A stretch of 64,000 nucleotides of DNA from Xanthomonas arboricola pv. populi (GTDB lineage Bacteria; Pseudomonadota; Gammaproteobacteria; Xanthomonadales; Xanthomonadaceae). Under the pieces are notes generated by a model that did not search any database, was not told the origin of the DNA, and saw only the letters and a list, made by a program, of their open reading frames with translations. Every line of letters begins with the position of its first letter. Positions within the stretch are counted from its first letter, which is position 1. The translations under genes were made by a program, and so were the position numbers. Below are positions 37,590 to 46,773 of the stretch, in pieces. The stretch is taken from positions 112,797 to 176,796 of the forward strand of contig NZ_MDEB01000008.1 in the NCBI RefSeq assembly GCF_002939945.1, given 5' to 3'.

Positions 37590-37996
37590 CCCCTCTCCAG
37601 GTGGGAGAAAGAAGGGTACAGCGCACCTGTGTTGATTCATTCTTGAAGGCGCGTGGCGACGCGTTCGTCATTGCTGGTCATTGGTGGATATCCGACGCGT
37701 CCCTCATCCGCCCTACGGGCACCTTCTCCCGGTGGGAGAAGGGTACAGCGCACCTGTGTTGATTCATTCTTGAAGGCGCGTGGCGACGCGTTCGTCATTG
37801 CTGGTCATTGGTAGATATCCGAGGCGCCCCTCATCCGCCCTGCGGGCACCTTCTCCCGGTGGGAGAAGGGTACAGCGCACCTGTGTTGATTCATTCTTGA
37901 AGGCGCGTGGCGACGCGTTCGTCATTGCTGGTCATTGGTGGATATCCGAGGCGCCCCTCATCCACCCTGCGGGCACCTTCTCCCTAGGGGAGAAGA
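37590..37996. repeat. Three 127-bp tandem repeats with CCCTC palindromic ends
   Basis: The phrase GGGTACAGCGCACCTGTG starts at 37614, 37741 and 37868, an exact 127-bp period. Each unit joins a unique-looking 85-bp core (TTGATTCATTCTTGAAGGCG onwards) to a CCCTCATCCGCCCT...GGGAGAAGGG palindrome, the same family as the repeats in recD. Copies differ at only a few positions. The array fills the gap between the convergent GH92 and permease genes. No convincing ORF in it. Confidence 0.9.
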
Positions 37997-38005
37997 GAAG
38001 TCACC

Positions 38006-39421
38006 TCAACCAACCTTCCCCAACCGGCTATTCCGCCGCCCATAGGCCACATACACCACCACACCCAGCACGTTCCAGACCAGAAACCACCCCTGCGTCG
38101 TGCTTGGCAGACTCCAGAACAGATACAGGCAGCCCAGGATCGCCACCGGTCCCACCACCCACGCCAGCGGCGTCCGGAAGGAGCGCGCACGCGTCGGCTC
38201 GCGCACGCGCAGCACCAGCAGGCACGCCGCCACCGCAGTGAACGCCGCCAGGGTTCCGGCATTGGCCAGTGCGGCAATTTCATCCAGGCGTGCCACACCC
38301 GCCAACGCGGCTACCAGCACCGCCGTGAACAGGGTGATGGCCACCGGCGTGCCGGTGCGTGCGTTGACCTTGGACAAGCCGCGCGGCAACAGGCCATCGC
38401 GCGACATCACGAAGAAGATGCGGCTCTGCCCGTACAGAAACGCCAGCAGCACCGTCGGCAGCGCGATGATCGCCACCGCGCCGATCACCAACGCCGCCTT
38501 GCCGTGGCCGAGTTCGCGCATGATCAGCGCCAACGGCTCCGGGCTCTTGCCGAACACGGTGAAGCTCATCGCGCCCACCGCCGACAACGCCACCAGTACA
38601 TAGATCAGCGTGCAGCCGATCATCGAGCCGACGATGCCGATCGACAGATCGCGCCCCGGGTTCTTGGTCTCTTCGGCCGCGGTGGAGATCGCATCGAAGC
38701 CGTAGAACGCGAAGAAGATGATCGCCGCCGCGGCCATTACCCCGCGCTCCACGCCATCGGCACCTTCGGTCTTGGGAAAGCCATACGGCATGAACGGCTG
38801 CAGGTTGGCGCTGTCGAACGCCGGCAACGCAATCGCCACGAACACGCCCAGCGCCACGATCTTCAGCACCACCAGCACCGCGTTGAGGGTGGCGCTTTCC
38901 TTGGTGCCGGCCATCAGCATGCCGGCGACCAGGAAGGTGATCACCACCGCCGGCAGGTTGACGATGCCGCCGGCATGCGGCCCGGCCACCAGGGCATGCG
39001 GCAGGTTGACCCCCAGCCACTGCAGGAAGCCGACGAAATAGCCCGACCAGCCTACCGCCACCGTGCTCACCACCAGCGAGTATTCCAGCACCAGGCTCCA
39101 GCCCACCACCCAGGCGATGCTCTCGCCAAGCGCGGTGTAGCTGTAGGTGTAGGCGCTGCCGGCAGCCGGCATCATCGTGGCCATCTCCGCATACGCCAGC
39201 GCCGCGCAGGCGCACACGATGCCGGCCGCCACGAACGACAGCAGCACCGCCGGGCCGGCCTTGTCCGCGCCCACGCCGATCAACGTGTAGATGCCGGTGC
39301 CGACGATCGCGCCGATGCCCAGCGCGACCAGATGCGGCCAACTCAGGCTGCGGACCAGCTGCCGGCCGGCCTCGTGCACGGTGACCTGATCGATGGATTT
39401 GCGCCTGAGCCAAGACGACAT
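38006..39421 (-). CDS. APC-superfamily amino acid permease (cationic amino acid transporter type)
   Basis: 471 aa with about 12-14 membrane helices. Starts at ATG 39421 (MSSWLRRKSIDQVTVHEAGR). Helix 1 contains the substrate-binding glycine motif GIGAIVGTGIYTLIG, and FAFYGFDAISTAAEE is the conserved helix 6 segment of CAT/YfnA permeases. Likely imports or exchanges basic or other amino acids; the precise substrate cannot be read from sequence. Confidence 0.9.
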   Translation of the reverse strand: MSSWLRRKSIDQVTVHEAGRQLVRSLSWPHLVALGIGAIVGTGIYTLIGVGADKAGPAVLLSFVAAGIVCACAALAYAEMATMMPAAGSAYTYSYTALGESIAWVVGWSLVLEYSLVVSTVAVGWSGYFVGFLQWLGVNLPHALVAGPHAGGIVNLPAVVITFLVAGMLMAGTKESATLNAVLVVLKIVALGVFVAIALPAFDSANLQPFMPYGFPKTEGADGVERGVMAAAAIIFFAFYGFDAISTAAEETKNPGRDLSIGIVGSMIGCTLIYVLVALSAVGAMSFTVFGKSPEPLALIMRELGHGKAALVIGAVAIIALPTVLLAFLYGQSRIFFVMSRDGLLPRGLSKVNARTGTPVAITLFTAVLVAALAGVARLDEIAALANAGTLAAFTAVAACLLVLRVREPTRARSFRTPLAWVVGPVAILGCLYLFWSLPSTTQGWFLVWNVLGVVVYVAYGRRNSRLGKVG

Positions 39422-39600
39422 GCGGACCTCGCGGGAACAAAAGAAGGCGCGAGTGTCGCCCAACGCGCCGCAGCAAAGCTATCGGTCCAAGGTCATGCGT
39501 CGGCGCCAGCGTGGCCGCGCCCGCGCGCCCACCGCATCAGCCGGGTGCGGGCCGCCCGCCGGTCCCCGGCCAAGCGACCGCCACCCGCGATCCCGCTTTT

Positions 39601-39631
39601 ACGAATCTCCAATCCCAAATCCCCAATCTCC
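39601..39631. repeat. AATCCCAA/AATCTCC short repeat
   Basis: ACGAATCTCCAATCCCAAAT followed by CCCCAATCTCC, a degenerate relative of the GATTCCC repeat. Sits at the 3' end of a minus-strand gene, as the other copies do. Confidence 0.45.
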
Positions 39632-39633
39632 GC

Positions 39634-40014
39634 TCACTCAACAGACGGGCGATGCGGTGGGCGCACGTTGCGATAGACCAGCTGTACCGCCCACGCGCCA
39701 ACCAGGCCGACCGCGCCGGCGGCAAAGTGGGTCCAGTCGAGCACCCGTGGCGCCGCACCGTTGGCGTCATGCCCCCAGAAGTTGAACCACAGCAGTACCA
39801 AGGCGGTAACCCCGATCCCGATCCAGAACCACAGCCGCGTGCCCCCGATCGCATAGAACCCGAACGGCAAGGCTGCGCCGATCAAAAAGTGCACAGGGAA
39901 GAAATACGCCGTGCCGTACGGCCGCATCAGGTACCAGACGATCGCCGCAAAGCTGCCCAGAAAAACGAACAGGCCCAGCGCGAACAGACGGGTTTGGTTG
40001 GTGGCGGTGGTCAT
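39634..40014 (-). CDS. Four-helix membrane protein, unknown function
   Basis: 126 aa with four hydrophobic helices (about 10-28, 38-58, 60-80, 95-115) and a short charged C-terminus (RNVRPPHRPSVE). Start ATG at 40014. High GC at third positions supports coding. No family recognised. Confidence 0.65.
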   Translation of the reverse strand: MTTATNQTRLFALGLFVFLGSFAAIVWYLMRPYGTAYFFPVHFLIGAALPFGFYAIGGTRLWFWIGIGVTALVLLWFNFWGHDANGAAPRVLDWTHFAAGAVGLVGAWAVQLVYRNVRPPHRPSVE

Positions 40015-40149
40015 CAGCAGGCCTGGCAGGAACGAAGCCTCACCCTAGCGATGCGCAGGTCACGTTGAGGTCAATGCGGCGCGATCTGCCTGCAACTCCA
40101 TGACCGCGGCGCTGTTTCGTTCGCTTTGCGCAGCGGCTGCAGGCCCGGT

Positions 40150-40800
40150 CTACGGCGCATTGCAGCCATGACGTTGAAAACCGGCACGCGTCTTCAGGCG
40201 GGCGTGGTACGCCGCCACCGCAGGCAACGCCGGCCGCTCGATCGGGCTGGCAAACCAGCGCTGCGCAGATAATCCCAACACGATATCGGCCAGGGTGAAA
40301 TCCGCTCCGAGCACGAACGGGCCGCCGCGTTGCAGCTGTGCCTCCAGAATTCCCATGTGCCGATTCCACTCGCCCACGCTCGCCGCAATCGCCTGCGTAT
40401 CGGTATGCGCCGCGCTGCGACGCACGCGGGCCATGAACGCGTAACGCCAGGCGTTGTTGAGCTCGGTGGCCTGCCAATCCATCCATTGCTCGACCAGCGC
40501 ACGTACAGCGGGAGCTGTCGGCAACAGGTCGGTGCGACCTGCATGCGCGGCCAGGTACCGGCAGATCGTGTTCGACTCCCACAGCACCAGATCGCCGTCG
40601 CGGATCACCGGCACCAGTGCGTTGGGGTTGAGCGCGCGAAACGCCGGCGTCTCCACCGATGCAAACCCGCTGCCATACGCGTGCAGCGTGTAGTCCAGCG
40701 CCAGTTCCTCGCACAGCCACAGCACCTTGCGCACATTGATGGAGGTCGGCTTTCCGTAAAGTTCGAGCACGGTCGGTCGCGGGTTGGGCAGGTCGCTCAC
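40150..40800 (-). CDS. Glutathione S-transferase family protein
   Basis: 216 aa from the GTG at 40800 (VSDLPNPRPTVLELYGKPTS); an upstream extension to 40881 is less GST-like. N-terminal thioredoxin-fold half (about 10-85) with KPTSINVRKVLWLCEELAL and the glutathione-binding ESNTICRYLA (about 74). All-helical C-terminal half includes VLGADFTLADIVLGLSAQRW, the conserved N-capping Asp motif. Probably a cytosolic detoxifying or thiol-transfer enzyme; class not resolved. Confidence 0.85.
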   Translation of the reverse strand: MSDLPNPRPTVLELYGKPTSINVRKVLWLCEELALDYTLHAYGSGFASVETPAFRALNPNALVPVIRDGDLVLWESNTICRYLAAHAGRTDLLPTAPAVRALVEQWMDWQATELNNAWRYAFMARVRRSAAHTDTQAIAASVGEWNRHMGILEAQLQRGGPFVLGADFTLADIVLGLSAQRWFASPIERPALPAVAAYHARLKTRAGFQRHGCNAP

Positions 40801-41017
40801 CTTAGCGCGCGTGCCTGCACCTGCGCAGCAATCCGGACCCTGGCGCGATGCCGCGCCGCTTCGTATCACCACCAGGCCCATTGCAGACTTCGCCCACCTG
40901 CCTCCGGCGCAGTGCGCGCGCCAACCAGCCGCACTCTGTGCCCTGCAGCCGCACCGACACCTCCGGCCGGCAAGCCGCTGACGCAGCCCCTGCGACCGGC
41001 CCGGCTACACTGCGCGC

Positions 41018-42601
41018 ATGTCATCCGAATCCCTGATCCTTCTCGGACTGCTCGTCGCAGTCCTGGTGTTGCAGCTGATCGCGCTGCTGCGACGTCCTTC
41101 CACCAGCGGCCTGGAGCTGGCGCTGCGCGCCGAGCAACGCGACGGCCGCGGCGAATTGCGCGAGCAACTCGAAGGCTTGGCGCGGCAGCAGGACGGCCGC
41201 CTGGAAACCTTCGCGCGCAATCTCACCGAACTGTCCACGCGCACCGATCAGCGCCTGGACCTGTTGCGCGACGCACTCGGCGAAGACGCCCGCAAGGCGC
41301 GCGAAGAAAGCGCTCTTGCGCAACAACGCACCGGCGAGCTGCTCACGCTGCGGCTGACCGAATTGCGCACCCAGCTCGACGGCTTCGGCCAGCAGCAGGA
41401 AACCCGCATCCAGGTGTTCGGCCAGCAACTGACCGAGCTGATCGCACGCACCGACACCCATATGGCCGCCCTGCGCGACGCGCTGGCCGAAGATTCCCGC
41501 AAGGGCCGGCAAGAGGCCGGCGAGTCGCAGCAGCGCTTCACCGAGGCTTTAGGGCAACGTCTGACCGAACTCACCCAGCGCAACGAACTGCGCATCGGCG
41601 AAATGCGCGCCACGCTGGAACAACAGCTGGCCAACCTGCAGAACGACAACGCCAGCAAGCTCGAACTGATGCGCGCCACCGTCGACGAAAAACTGCAGAC
41701 CACGCTCAACACGCGCCTGGATGCCTCCTTCAAGCTCGTCTCCGAACGCCTGGAGCAGGTGCAGCGCGGCCTGGGCGAAATGCAGCAGCTGGCCACCGGC
41801 GTGGGCGATCTCAAGCGCGTGCTGACCAACGTCAAGGACCGCGGCGGCTGGGGCGAAGTGCAGCTGGAGAACATCCTCGAGCAGACGTTGACGATGGAGC
41901 AGTACGCGCGCAGCGTGCGCATCAGGCCCGATAGCGCCGAAGCGGTGGATTTTGCGATCCGCCTGCCGGGGCGTGGCGACGACACCGTGGTGTGGCTGCC
42001 GGTCGATGCCAAGTTCCCGCGCGAGGACTACGAGCGCCTGATCGACGCCCAGGAAAAGGGCGACCTCGACGCGATCAAGACGTCGACCGCGCAGCTGGAA
42101 CGCGCCATCCGCATCCAGGCCAAGTCGATCAGCGACAAGTACGTCTGCCCGCCGCACACGACCGACTTCGCGGTGATGTTCCTGCCCACCGAAGGCCTGT
42201 ACGCCGAAGTGATCCGTCGCGCCGGCCTGGTCGATCTGCTGCAGCGCGAACATCGCGTGGTGCTGGCCGGCCCGACCACGTTCACCGCCCTGCTCAACAG
42301 CCTGCAGATGGGCTTCCGCACGCTGGCGATCGAAAAGCGCTCCAGCGAGGTCTGGCAGGTGCTGGGCGCGGTGAAGAGCGAGTTCGGCAAATTCGCCGGC
42401 ATTCTCGAAAAGGCCGAGCGGCAGATCACCACGGTCGGCAAGAGTCTGGGCGAAGCCAGCCGCAAGACCCGCACCATCGAACGCCGCCTGCGAGGCGTGG
42501 AAACCCTGGCCAGCGAACATTCCCAAGCGCTGCTGGACGATGCCGGCAGCGACGACACCGGAAGCAGCGGCGAAGAAGACAGCAACGACGAGCAGGAGTG
42601 A
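41018..42601 (+). CDS. rmuC: DNA recombination protein RmuC
   Basis: 527 aa. N-terminal membrane helix (about 6-24) followed by a long coiled coil (about 35-240) and the RmuC domain (about 250-470: GVGDLKRVLTNVKDRGGWGE, VDAKFPREDYERL, FLPTEGLYAEV), predicted to hold a PD-(D/E)XK nuclease fold. Limits recombination at inverted repeats in E. coli. The C-terminus is a short Asp/Glu/Ser-rich tail. Divergent from the GST gene. Confidence 0.93.
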   Translation: MSSESLILLGLLVAVLVLQLIALLRRPSTSGLELALRAEQRDGRGELREQLEGLARQQDGRLETFARNLTELSTRTDQRLDLLRDALGEDARKAREESALAQQRTGELLTLRLTELRTQLDGFGQQQETRIQVFGQQLTELIARTDTHMAALRDALAEDSRKGRQEAGESQQRFTEALGQRLTELTQRNELRIGEMRATLEQQLANLQNDNASKLELMRATVDEKLQTTLNTRLDASFKLVSERLEQVQRGLGEMQQLATGVGDLKRVLTNVKDRGGWGEVQLENILEQTLTMEQYARSVRIRPDSAEAVDFAIRLPGRGDDTVVWLPVDAKFPREDYERLIDAQEKGDLDAIKTSTAQLERAIRIQAKSISDKYVCPPHTTDFAVMFLPTEGLYAEVIRRAGLVDLLQREHRVVLAGPTTFTALLNSLQMGFRTLAIEKRSSEVWQVLGAVKSEFGKFAGILEKAERQITTVGKSLGEASRKTRTIERRLRGVETLASEHSQALLDDAGSDDTGSSGEEDSNDEQE

Positions 42602-42633
42602 TCCGCTGCGGAAGGTGATGCCACACGCCATGA

Positions 42634-42703
42634 CGTAGGAGCGCACCCGGGCGCGACCAGGCGTTACCGATAACGCCTCATCGCGCCCGGGTGCGCTCCT
42701 ACG
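42634..42703. repeat. Paired inverted REP element (BIME-like)
   Basis: CGTAGGAGCGCACCCGGGCG and its inverted partner around a central GGCGTTACCGATAACGCC palindrome. Same family and architecture as 11373-11442; here it lies 33 bp after rmuC. Confidence 0.85.
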
Positions 42704-42790
42704 AACGCAGGTCTCTTCCTGCGCCCGATAGCGAGCACGCCACGCAGACATCGCCACCGCGATGCTTGCACCCACCTGATTCAAGAAGAG

Positions 42791-43180
42791 ATGGTTCCCA
42801 TGGCGACCCGATGGATCCACGCAGCGCTCTGCGCGCTGCTGCTGACCGCATGCAGCACTACCCCGGCTGCCAGGTCGGGCGCTGCCGCGAGCGCCCCGCA
42901 GCCACCGCACGCCGTCTCCGCCGACGCTGCCGAATGCACGGCAAAGGGCGGGCAGCTACGTCCGGTCGGCCGCATGCAGACGGTGCGTTGCGTGGTGCCG
43001 TATGCCGACGCCGGCAAGACCTGCAGCGACAACTCCGATTGCAGCGGCGATTGCCTGGCCACCAGTATCGTGCCGACCGGCACTGCGACATCCGGCACCT
43101 GCCAGCGCGACAGCGACCGCTTCGGTTGCCGCCAGGAAGTGGTCAGCGGCATGGGCCAGGCCGCGTTGTGCATCGATTGA
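42791..43180 (+). CDS. Cysteine-rich lipoprotein, unknown function
   Basis: 129 aa from ATG 42791 (or 42800). Lipobox LLTAC near residues 17-21, so a lipid-anchored periplasmic or outer-membrane protein. The mature part has many cysteines (AECTAKGG, VRCVVPYADAGKTCSDNSDC), spaced as in small disulfide-bonded domains. Unknown function. Confidence 0.75.
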   Translation: MVPMATRWIHAALCALLLTACSTTPAARSGAAASAPQPPHAVSADAAECTAKGGQLRPVGRMQTVRCVVPYADAGKTCSDNSDCSGDCLATSIVPTGTATSGTCQRDSDRFGCRQEVVSGMGQAALCID

Positions 43181-43412
43181 TGGCTTCGAATGTGGCGAAC
43201 GTCGAGTCTTCGGTCTCGGTCCGTCGTACGAGGAACGTTCCGGCTCAATGGGTGCGTTCTTAGAGCGGAAGAAAGTACGCGCTTGCCCTGGCCGATCAGC
43301 CGATCGGCCAGTACGCGTCGCTGGAGACAGCTGCCAGCAGCCTGCGCCAGCGGCATCGCTCGCTCCACCCTGGCGGTTTATGCTCTCGACTCTACCTGTC
43401 CAGGACGTACCA

Positions 43413-43964
43413 ATGAGCCAGCCCCTTTACGACATCCCCGTGGCCCGCATCGACGGTGAGCCCGCCACGCTGGCCGACTATCGCGGCAAGGTATTGCTGG
43501 TGGTCAACGTCGCCTCCAAGTGCGGACTGACCCCGCAGTACGAAGGTCTGGAAGCGCTGTATCGCGACAAGCAGGCACAGGGACTGGAAGTGCTGGGCTT
43601 TCCGGCCAACGACTTCAAGGGCCAGGAGCCCGGCAGCGAGGCGGAGATCGCCCAGTTCTGCCAGCTCACCTATGACGTGACCTTTCCGATGTTCTCCAAG
43701 ATCGCAGTCACCGGCGCCCAGATCCATCCCGTGTATCAGGCATTGACCAGCGCCCGCCCGCAGGCCACCGGCGACGGCCCGATGCGCGAAAAGCTGGCCG
43801 GTTACGGCATCGCACCCAACCCGGCACCGGGCGTGCTGTGGAACTTCGAAAAATTCCTGATCGGCCGCGACGGCACCGTCATCGACCGCTTCGCGCCCGA
43901 TGTCCCCGCCGCCGACGCACGCCTGCGTGCAGCGGTGGATGCGGCGCTGGCATCGGCTGCTTAA
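43413..43964 (+). CDS. Glutathione peroxidase (thiol peroxidase type)
   Basis: 183 aa, starts ATG 43413 (MSQPLYDIPVARIDGE). Active-site C37 in NVASKCGLTPQY replaces the selenocysteine of animal enzymes; the GFPANDF motif (~68) has Asp where most have Gln, and WNFEKF (~145) carries the conserved Trp and Asn. Reduces peroxides, in bacteria commonly using thioredoxin. Stand-alone gene. Confidence 0.93.
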   Translation: MSQPLYDIPVARIDGEPATLADYRGKVLLVVNVASKCGLTPQYEGLEALYRDKQAQGLEVLGFPANDFKGQEPGSEAEIAQFCQLTYDVTFPMFSKIAVTGAQIHPVYQALTSARPQATGDGPMREKLAGYGIAPNPAPGVLWNFEKFLIGRDGTVIDRFAPDVPAADARLRAAVDAALASAA

Positions 43965-43990
43965 GGCTCTCTACCAGGGCGGGAAGCCAC

Positions 43991-44018
43991 GCGTGCGCGC
44001 CAGCGGCGCGTGCGCCTT
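43991..44018 (+). terminator. Hairpin after the glutathione peroxidase gene
   Basis: GCGTGCGCGCC (43991-44001) pairs with GGCGCGTGCGC (44005-44015), counting two G-U pairs, followed by CTTTC. Weak T-run. Confidence 0.4.
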
Positions 44019-44140
44019 TCGACCGCACGCCGTCGATCAGGCCCGAACCCGCGTTGCGCTCAGGCGAGTGACATCGCAATTGCAATCCGCAGACGCAACC
44101 AAGTCTTCAGTGCCCACGTCGCATGATTGTTGCGGAAGAC

Positions 44141-44166
44141 AAAAAGCCCGGGATCGCTCCCGGGCT
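44141..44166 (-). terminator. Terminator of the mla operon
   Basis: AGCCCGGGA (44145-44153) pairs perfectly with TCCCGGGCT (44158-44166) around TCGC, with AAAAA on its left, i.e. a T-run in the minus-strand transcript. It ends the leftward mlaFEDCBA operon. Confidence 0.85.
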
Positions 44167-44199
44167 TCGGTACTCATTCCAAACCGCACGCTCGATCGA

Positions 44200-45258
44200 T
44201 CAACGAATCCACTGCGGGATCGGCATCGCATCCACCGGCACGGTGCTGTCCTTGTCCTCGCGCAGGTAGTCGGGCAGCTCGTTGTCCTTCTGGCGGTGGC
44301 TGCGCAGGTCGCGCACGATCTGGTAGTTGCGGCGCTGCATCCATGCATCACGGGTCAGCGCGTATTCGTCCGGTGCCTGGTCGCGCAGCGAATCCAGCGA
44401 CATCAGCTGCGAGCGCGTATCCACCAGCTGCAAACCCTGCAGGGCGAAGCGCGCACCGCTGTCGTCGACCTGGCGCAACGGCGAGAGCGGAATGTCGCCG
44501 CCCAGGCCGAAGGTATCGCGCACGGTGCGTGGGCCAAACAGCGGCAACTCGAAGTAGCGCGAATTGCGCCAGCCCCACACACCCAGGGTCTGGCCGAAGT
44601 CTTCGCTGCGGCGCGGAATGCCGGCAGCGGAGGCCGGGTCGAACAGACCGGCCACGCCCAGCGTGGAATTCATCACGAAGCGGCCCAGGGACTGCACGGC
44701 ATACACTGGGTGGCCCTGCAGCAGCTGATTGACCATGGTCAGCGGCGTGCCGAGGTTGTCGAAGAAGTTGGTCACGCCCAGGCGGGCCGGACGCGGCACC
44801 ACCTTGGTATAGCCGGTGGCCAACGGACGCGCCACGCCGCGATCAACGGCCAGGTTGAAGCGGTGCATGCCGCGGTTGTAGCGCTCCCACGGATCGTAGG
44901 GCGGCGCGTCACCGGGCTGGCCCGGTGCACCGTTGGCGCGGGCCTGCGGGGTGGTGGGGCCGTAGAGCGCAGCGTAGTCGTCTTCGGCCGAGGTGGCGGC
45001 ACCTGCGGTACCGGCGCTGGCATCGGCGCCGGTCTGGTCGGCAGGTGCCGCGGCGGTGGCCGGCAGGGCATCCGGTGCGGCAAAGCCGGCCGCGGCCGGC
45101 TGCGCCGTCACACCGGCATCGTCACGCACCGGCGCCGGGGTCGCGTCCGCGACGGTCTCGGCAGCGGACGCAGGCGGTGCGGACTTCGGAGCGTGGCTGG
45201 CGCAGGCACCAAGCAATAGGCAGGCGGCCAACAAGGAAAGGGGGCGAAGCTGGGTCAT
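44200..45258 (-). CDS. mlaA: Outer-membrane lipoprotein MlaA (VacJ)
   Basis: Outer-membrane component that removes surface-exposed phospholipids and hands them to MlaC. 352 aa: lipobox cysteine C19 (LLLGACAS), then an unusual Ala/Pro-rich stretch of about 100 residues, and the MlaA domain from about residue 120 (DPWERYNRGMHRFN, VTNFFDNLGTPLTMVNQLLQ, RSEDFGQTLGVWGW). It is the last gene of the operon, unlike E. coli where mlaA is elsewhere. The C-terminal tail (QKDNELPDYLREDKDS) is acidic. Confidence 0.95.
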   Translation of the reverse strand: MTQLRPLSLLAACLLLGACASHAPKSAPPASAAETVADATPAPVRDDAGVTAQPAAAGFAAPDALPATAAAPADQTGADASAGTAGAATSAEDDYAALYGPTTPQARANGAPGQPGDAPPYDPWERYNRGMHRFNLAVDRGVARPLATGYTKVVPRPARLGVTNFFDNLGTPLTMVNQLLQGHPVYAVQSLGRFVMNSTLGVAGLFDPASAAGIPRRSEDFGQTLGVWGWRNSRYFELPLFGPRTVRDTFGLGGDIPLSPLRQVDDSGARFALQGLQLVDTRSQLMSLDSLRDQAPDEYALTRDAWMQRRNYQIVRDLRSHRQKDNELPDYLREDKDSTVPVDAMPIPQWIR

Positions 45259-45268
45259 GGGGTGGCGC

Positions 45269-45568
45269 TCAGGCCTGGAAATCGAAAGTAGGGGACAAAC
45301 GGTAGGCGGCACGCAATTCGTCCAGACCGGACGCTTCACCCACCACCGTGACGGGACCGGCACCGGTATTGCGCAGCCGCGCAGCCAGTTCGGCCAGCAT
45401 CGCGACGCCGGCGCTGTCCAGGCGTTGTACACCCGACAGGTCCAGCGTGCGAATGCCGTCCAGCTGCGCGATCGCCTGCGGCCAGGCCGCAGTGATCGCG
45501 TCGCGGTCGAGCACGCCGGTCAGTGCCAGCGTCTGACCATTGCGTTGCACGGAGCTGTTACTTGCCAT
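45269..45568 (-). CDS. mlaB: STAS-domain protein MlaB
   Basis: Cytoplasmic STAS protein that binds the MlaF ATPase and stabilises the MlaFEDB complex. 99 aa, with the STAS core LDLSGVQRLDSAGVAMLAEL in the middle (about 42-61), including the conserved DSAG. Overlaps the end of mlaC by 11 bp and lies 10 bp before mlaA. Confidence 0.92.
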   Translation of the reverse strand: MASNSSVQRNGQTLALTGVLDRDAITAAWPQAIAQLDGIRTLDLSGVQRLDSAGVAMLAELAARLRNTGAGPVTVVGEASGLDELRAAYRLSPTFDFQA

Positions 45569-46220
45569 TGGCCGGTGCCGGAGCGACCTGCAGATTGCCG
45601 CTGCGCAGCTCTGCGGCGACCTTGGCGATGCCCTTCTCGCGCAGCGGGCCGTCGAACTGGGTCTTGAAGGTCTGCACGTAGGAGATGCCTTCGATCATCA
45701 CGTCGAAGATCTTCCACTGGCCACCGACGTTACGCATCATGTAATCGACCGGGGTCGGGTCGTTGCCGGCGCGCAGCAGGTCGGTGGACACCTTGACGCC
45801 GCGGTTGCCCGGCAGCGCGCTCTCGGACTTGGCGCGGAAAGTCGGCTTGCCTTCGAAGTTCAGCAACGCGGTGCCGTAACGCTGCATCAGGTTGTCGGCC
45901 AGCGCATCGGCAAACAGCTTGACGTCCGCATCGGAGGCGCCACGGCCGTTGACGCCCAGCACCAGGCGGGCCGAGTAGTCGCGGTCGAAGGCCTTGTTCA
46001 ATTCGCCATTGATGTACTGGCGCAGGGCGGCCGGGTTGCTGCGGAACTCGGCGCGGCGCTGATCCAGCGTGCCCAGGATGCGGGTGCTGCTGTCGATGAC
46101 GGTCTTGGTCGCCGCGCCCTGCGCAGGCGCGCTGGCGGCAGCCGGCTGCGCCAGCACGGTGGCCGGTGCGCACACCAGTAGGGTCGAGGCCAGGATGGCG
46201 GAAAGCAGGGTGGTCTTCAT
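45558..46220 (-). CDS. mlaC: Periplasmic phospholipid-binding protein MlaC
   Basis: Shuttles lipids between outer- and inner-membrane Mla complexes. 220 aa with signal peptide (1 to about 24). Conserved MlaC segments include VDYMMRNVGGQWKIFDVMIE (about 155-175) and GISYVQTFKTQFD. Start overlaps the end of mlaD by 4 bp. Confidence 0.95.
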   Translation of the reverse strand: MKTTLLSAILASTLLVCAPATVLAQPAAASAPAQGAATKTVIDSSTRILGTLDQRRAEFRSNPAALRQYINGELNKAFDRDYSARLVLGVNGRGASDADVKLFADALADNLMQRYGTALLNFEGKPTFRAKSESALPGNRGVKVSTDLLRAGNDPTPVDYMMRNVGGQWKIFDVMIEGISYVQTFKTQFDGPLREKGIAKVAAELRSGNLQVAPAPANGK

Positions 46221-46762
46221 TGGTGTGGTTCCGTAGAGGGAGGAGCGGTCTGGGCAGGCGCGGGGGCCTGGCCATCGGTGGCGGCCGGGGCATTGCTGCC
46301 GCCACCGCCACCACTGAACATGTATTTGCCGACCAGCTGCAGCAGATCCACTGCCGGCTGGGTGAAGCCGATTTCTTCGCCCGGTTTGAGCGTCTCCGGG
46401 TCGCCGCCCGGCTGCAGCCCGATATAACTCTCGCCCAGCAAACCGCTGGTGAAGATGCCGGCCGAAGTGTCGGCGGGCAGATCCTTGTATTTGTCGTCCA
46501 GCGACAGGGTCACCACCGAATCGAACTTGGTCGGGTCCAGGCTGATGTCGGACACCTTGCCGATGGTCACGCCGCCGATCTTCACCGGTGCCTGCGCACG
46601 CAGCTGGCCGATCTGGCTGAAGCGCGCGGTCAGCGTGTACTGGCTGGACCCGAAGCCCCAGCGCTGGTTGGTCGAGGCCACCGCCAGCACCAGCAGCGAG
46701 GCCAGGGTCAGCAGCAGAAAGGCGCCGACGGCGAATTCGAGGCGTGGTCCACGCATGGCCAT
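46217..46762 (-). CDS. mlaD: MCE-domain lipid-transport protein MlaD
   Basis: Anchored periplasmic subunit forming a hexameric ring above the MlaE permease. 181 aa from the ATG at 46762 (the GTG at 46777 overlaps the mlaE stop). Membrane helix at about 8-30, MCE domain (about 38-118: YTLTARFSQIGQLRAQAPVK, IGGVTIGKV), and a Gly/Pro/Ala-rich tail. SGLLGESYIGLQPGG is highly typical of MlaD. Confidence 0.95.
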   Translation of the reverse strand: MAMRGPRLEFAVGAFLLLTLASLLVLAVASTNQRWGFGSSQYTLTARFSQIGQLRAQAPVKIGGVTIGKVSDISLDPTKFDSVVTLSLDDKYKDLPADTSAGIFTSGLLGESYIGLQPGGDPETLKPGEEIGFTQPAVDLLQLVGKYMFSGGGGGSNAPAATDGQAPAPAQTAPPSTEPHQ

Positions 46763-46773
46763 AGTTATTCCAC

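Noticed and set aside
37590..37996. CRISPR array
   Set aside because: Only three units with a 127-bp period and no short repeat/variable spacer pattern; the entire unit is conserved, so it is an ordinary tandem duplication.
43002..43412. Longer start for the glutathione peroxidase
   Set aside because: Upstream translation overlaps the lipoprotein gene in another frame and has no peroxidase similarity; MSQPLYDIPV is the normal family start.
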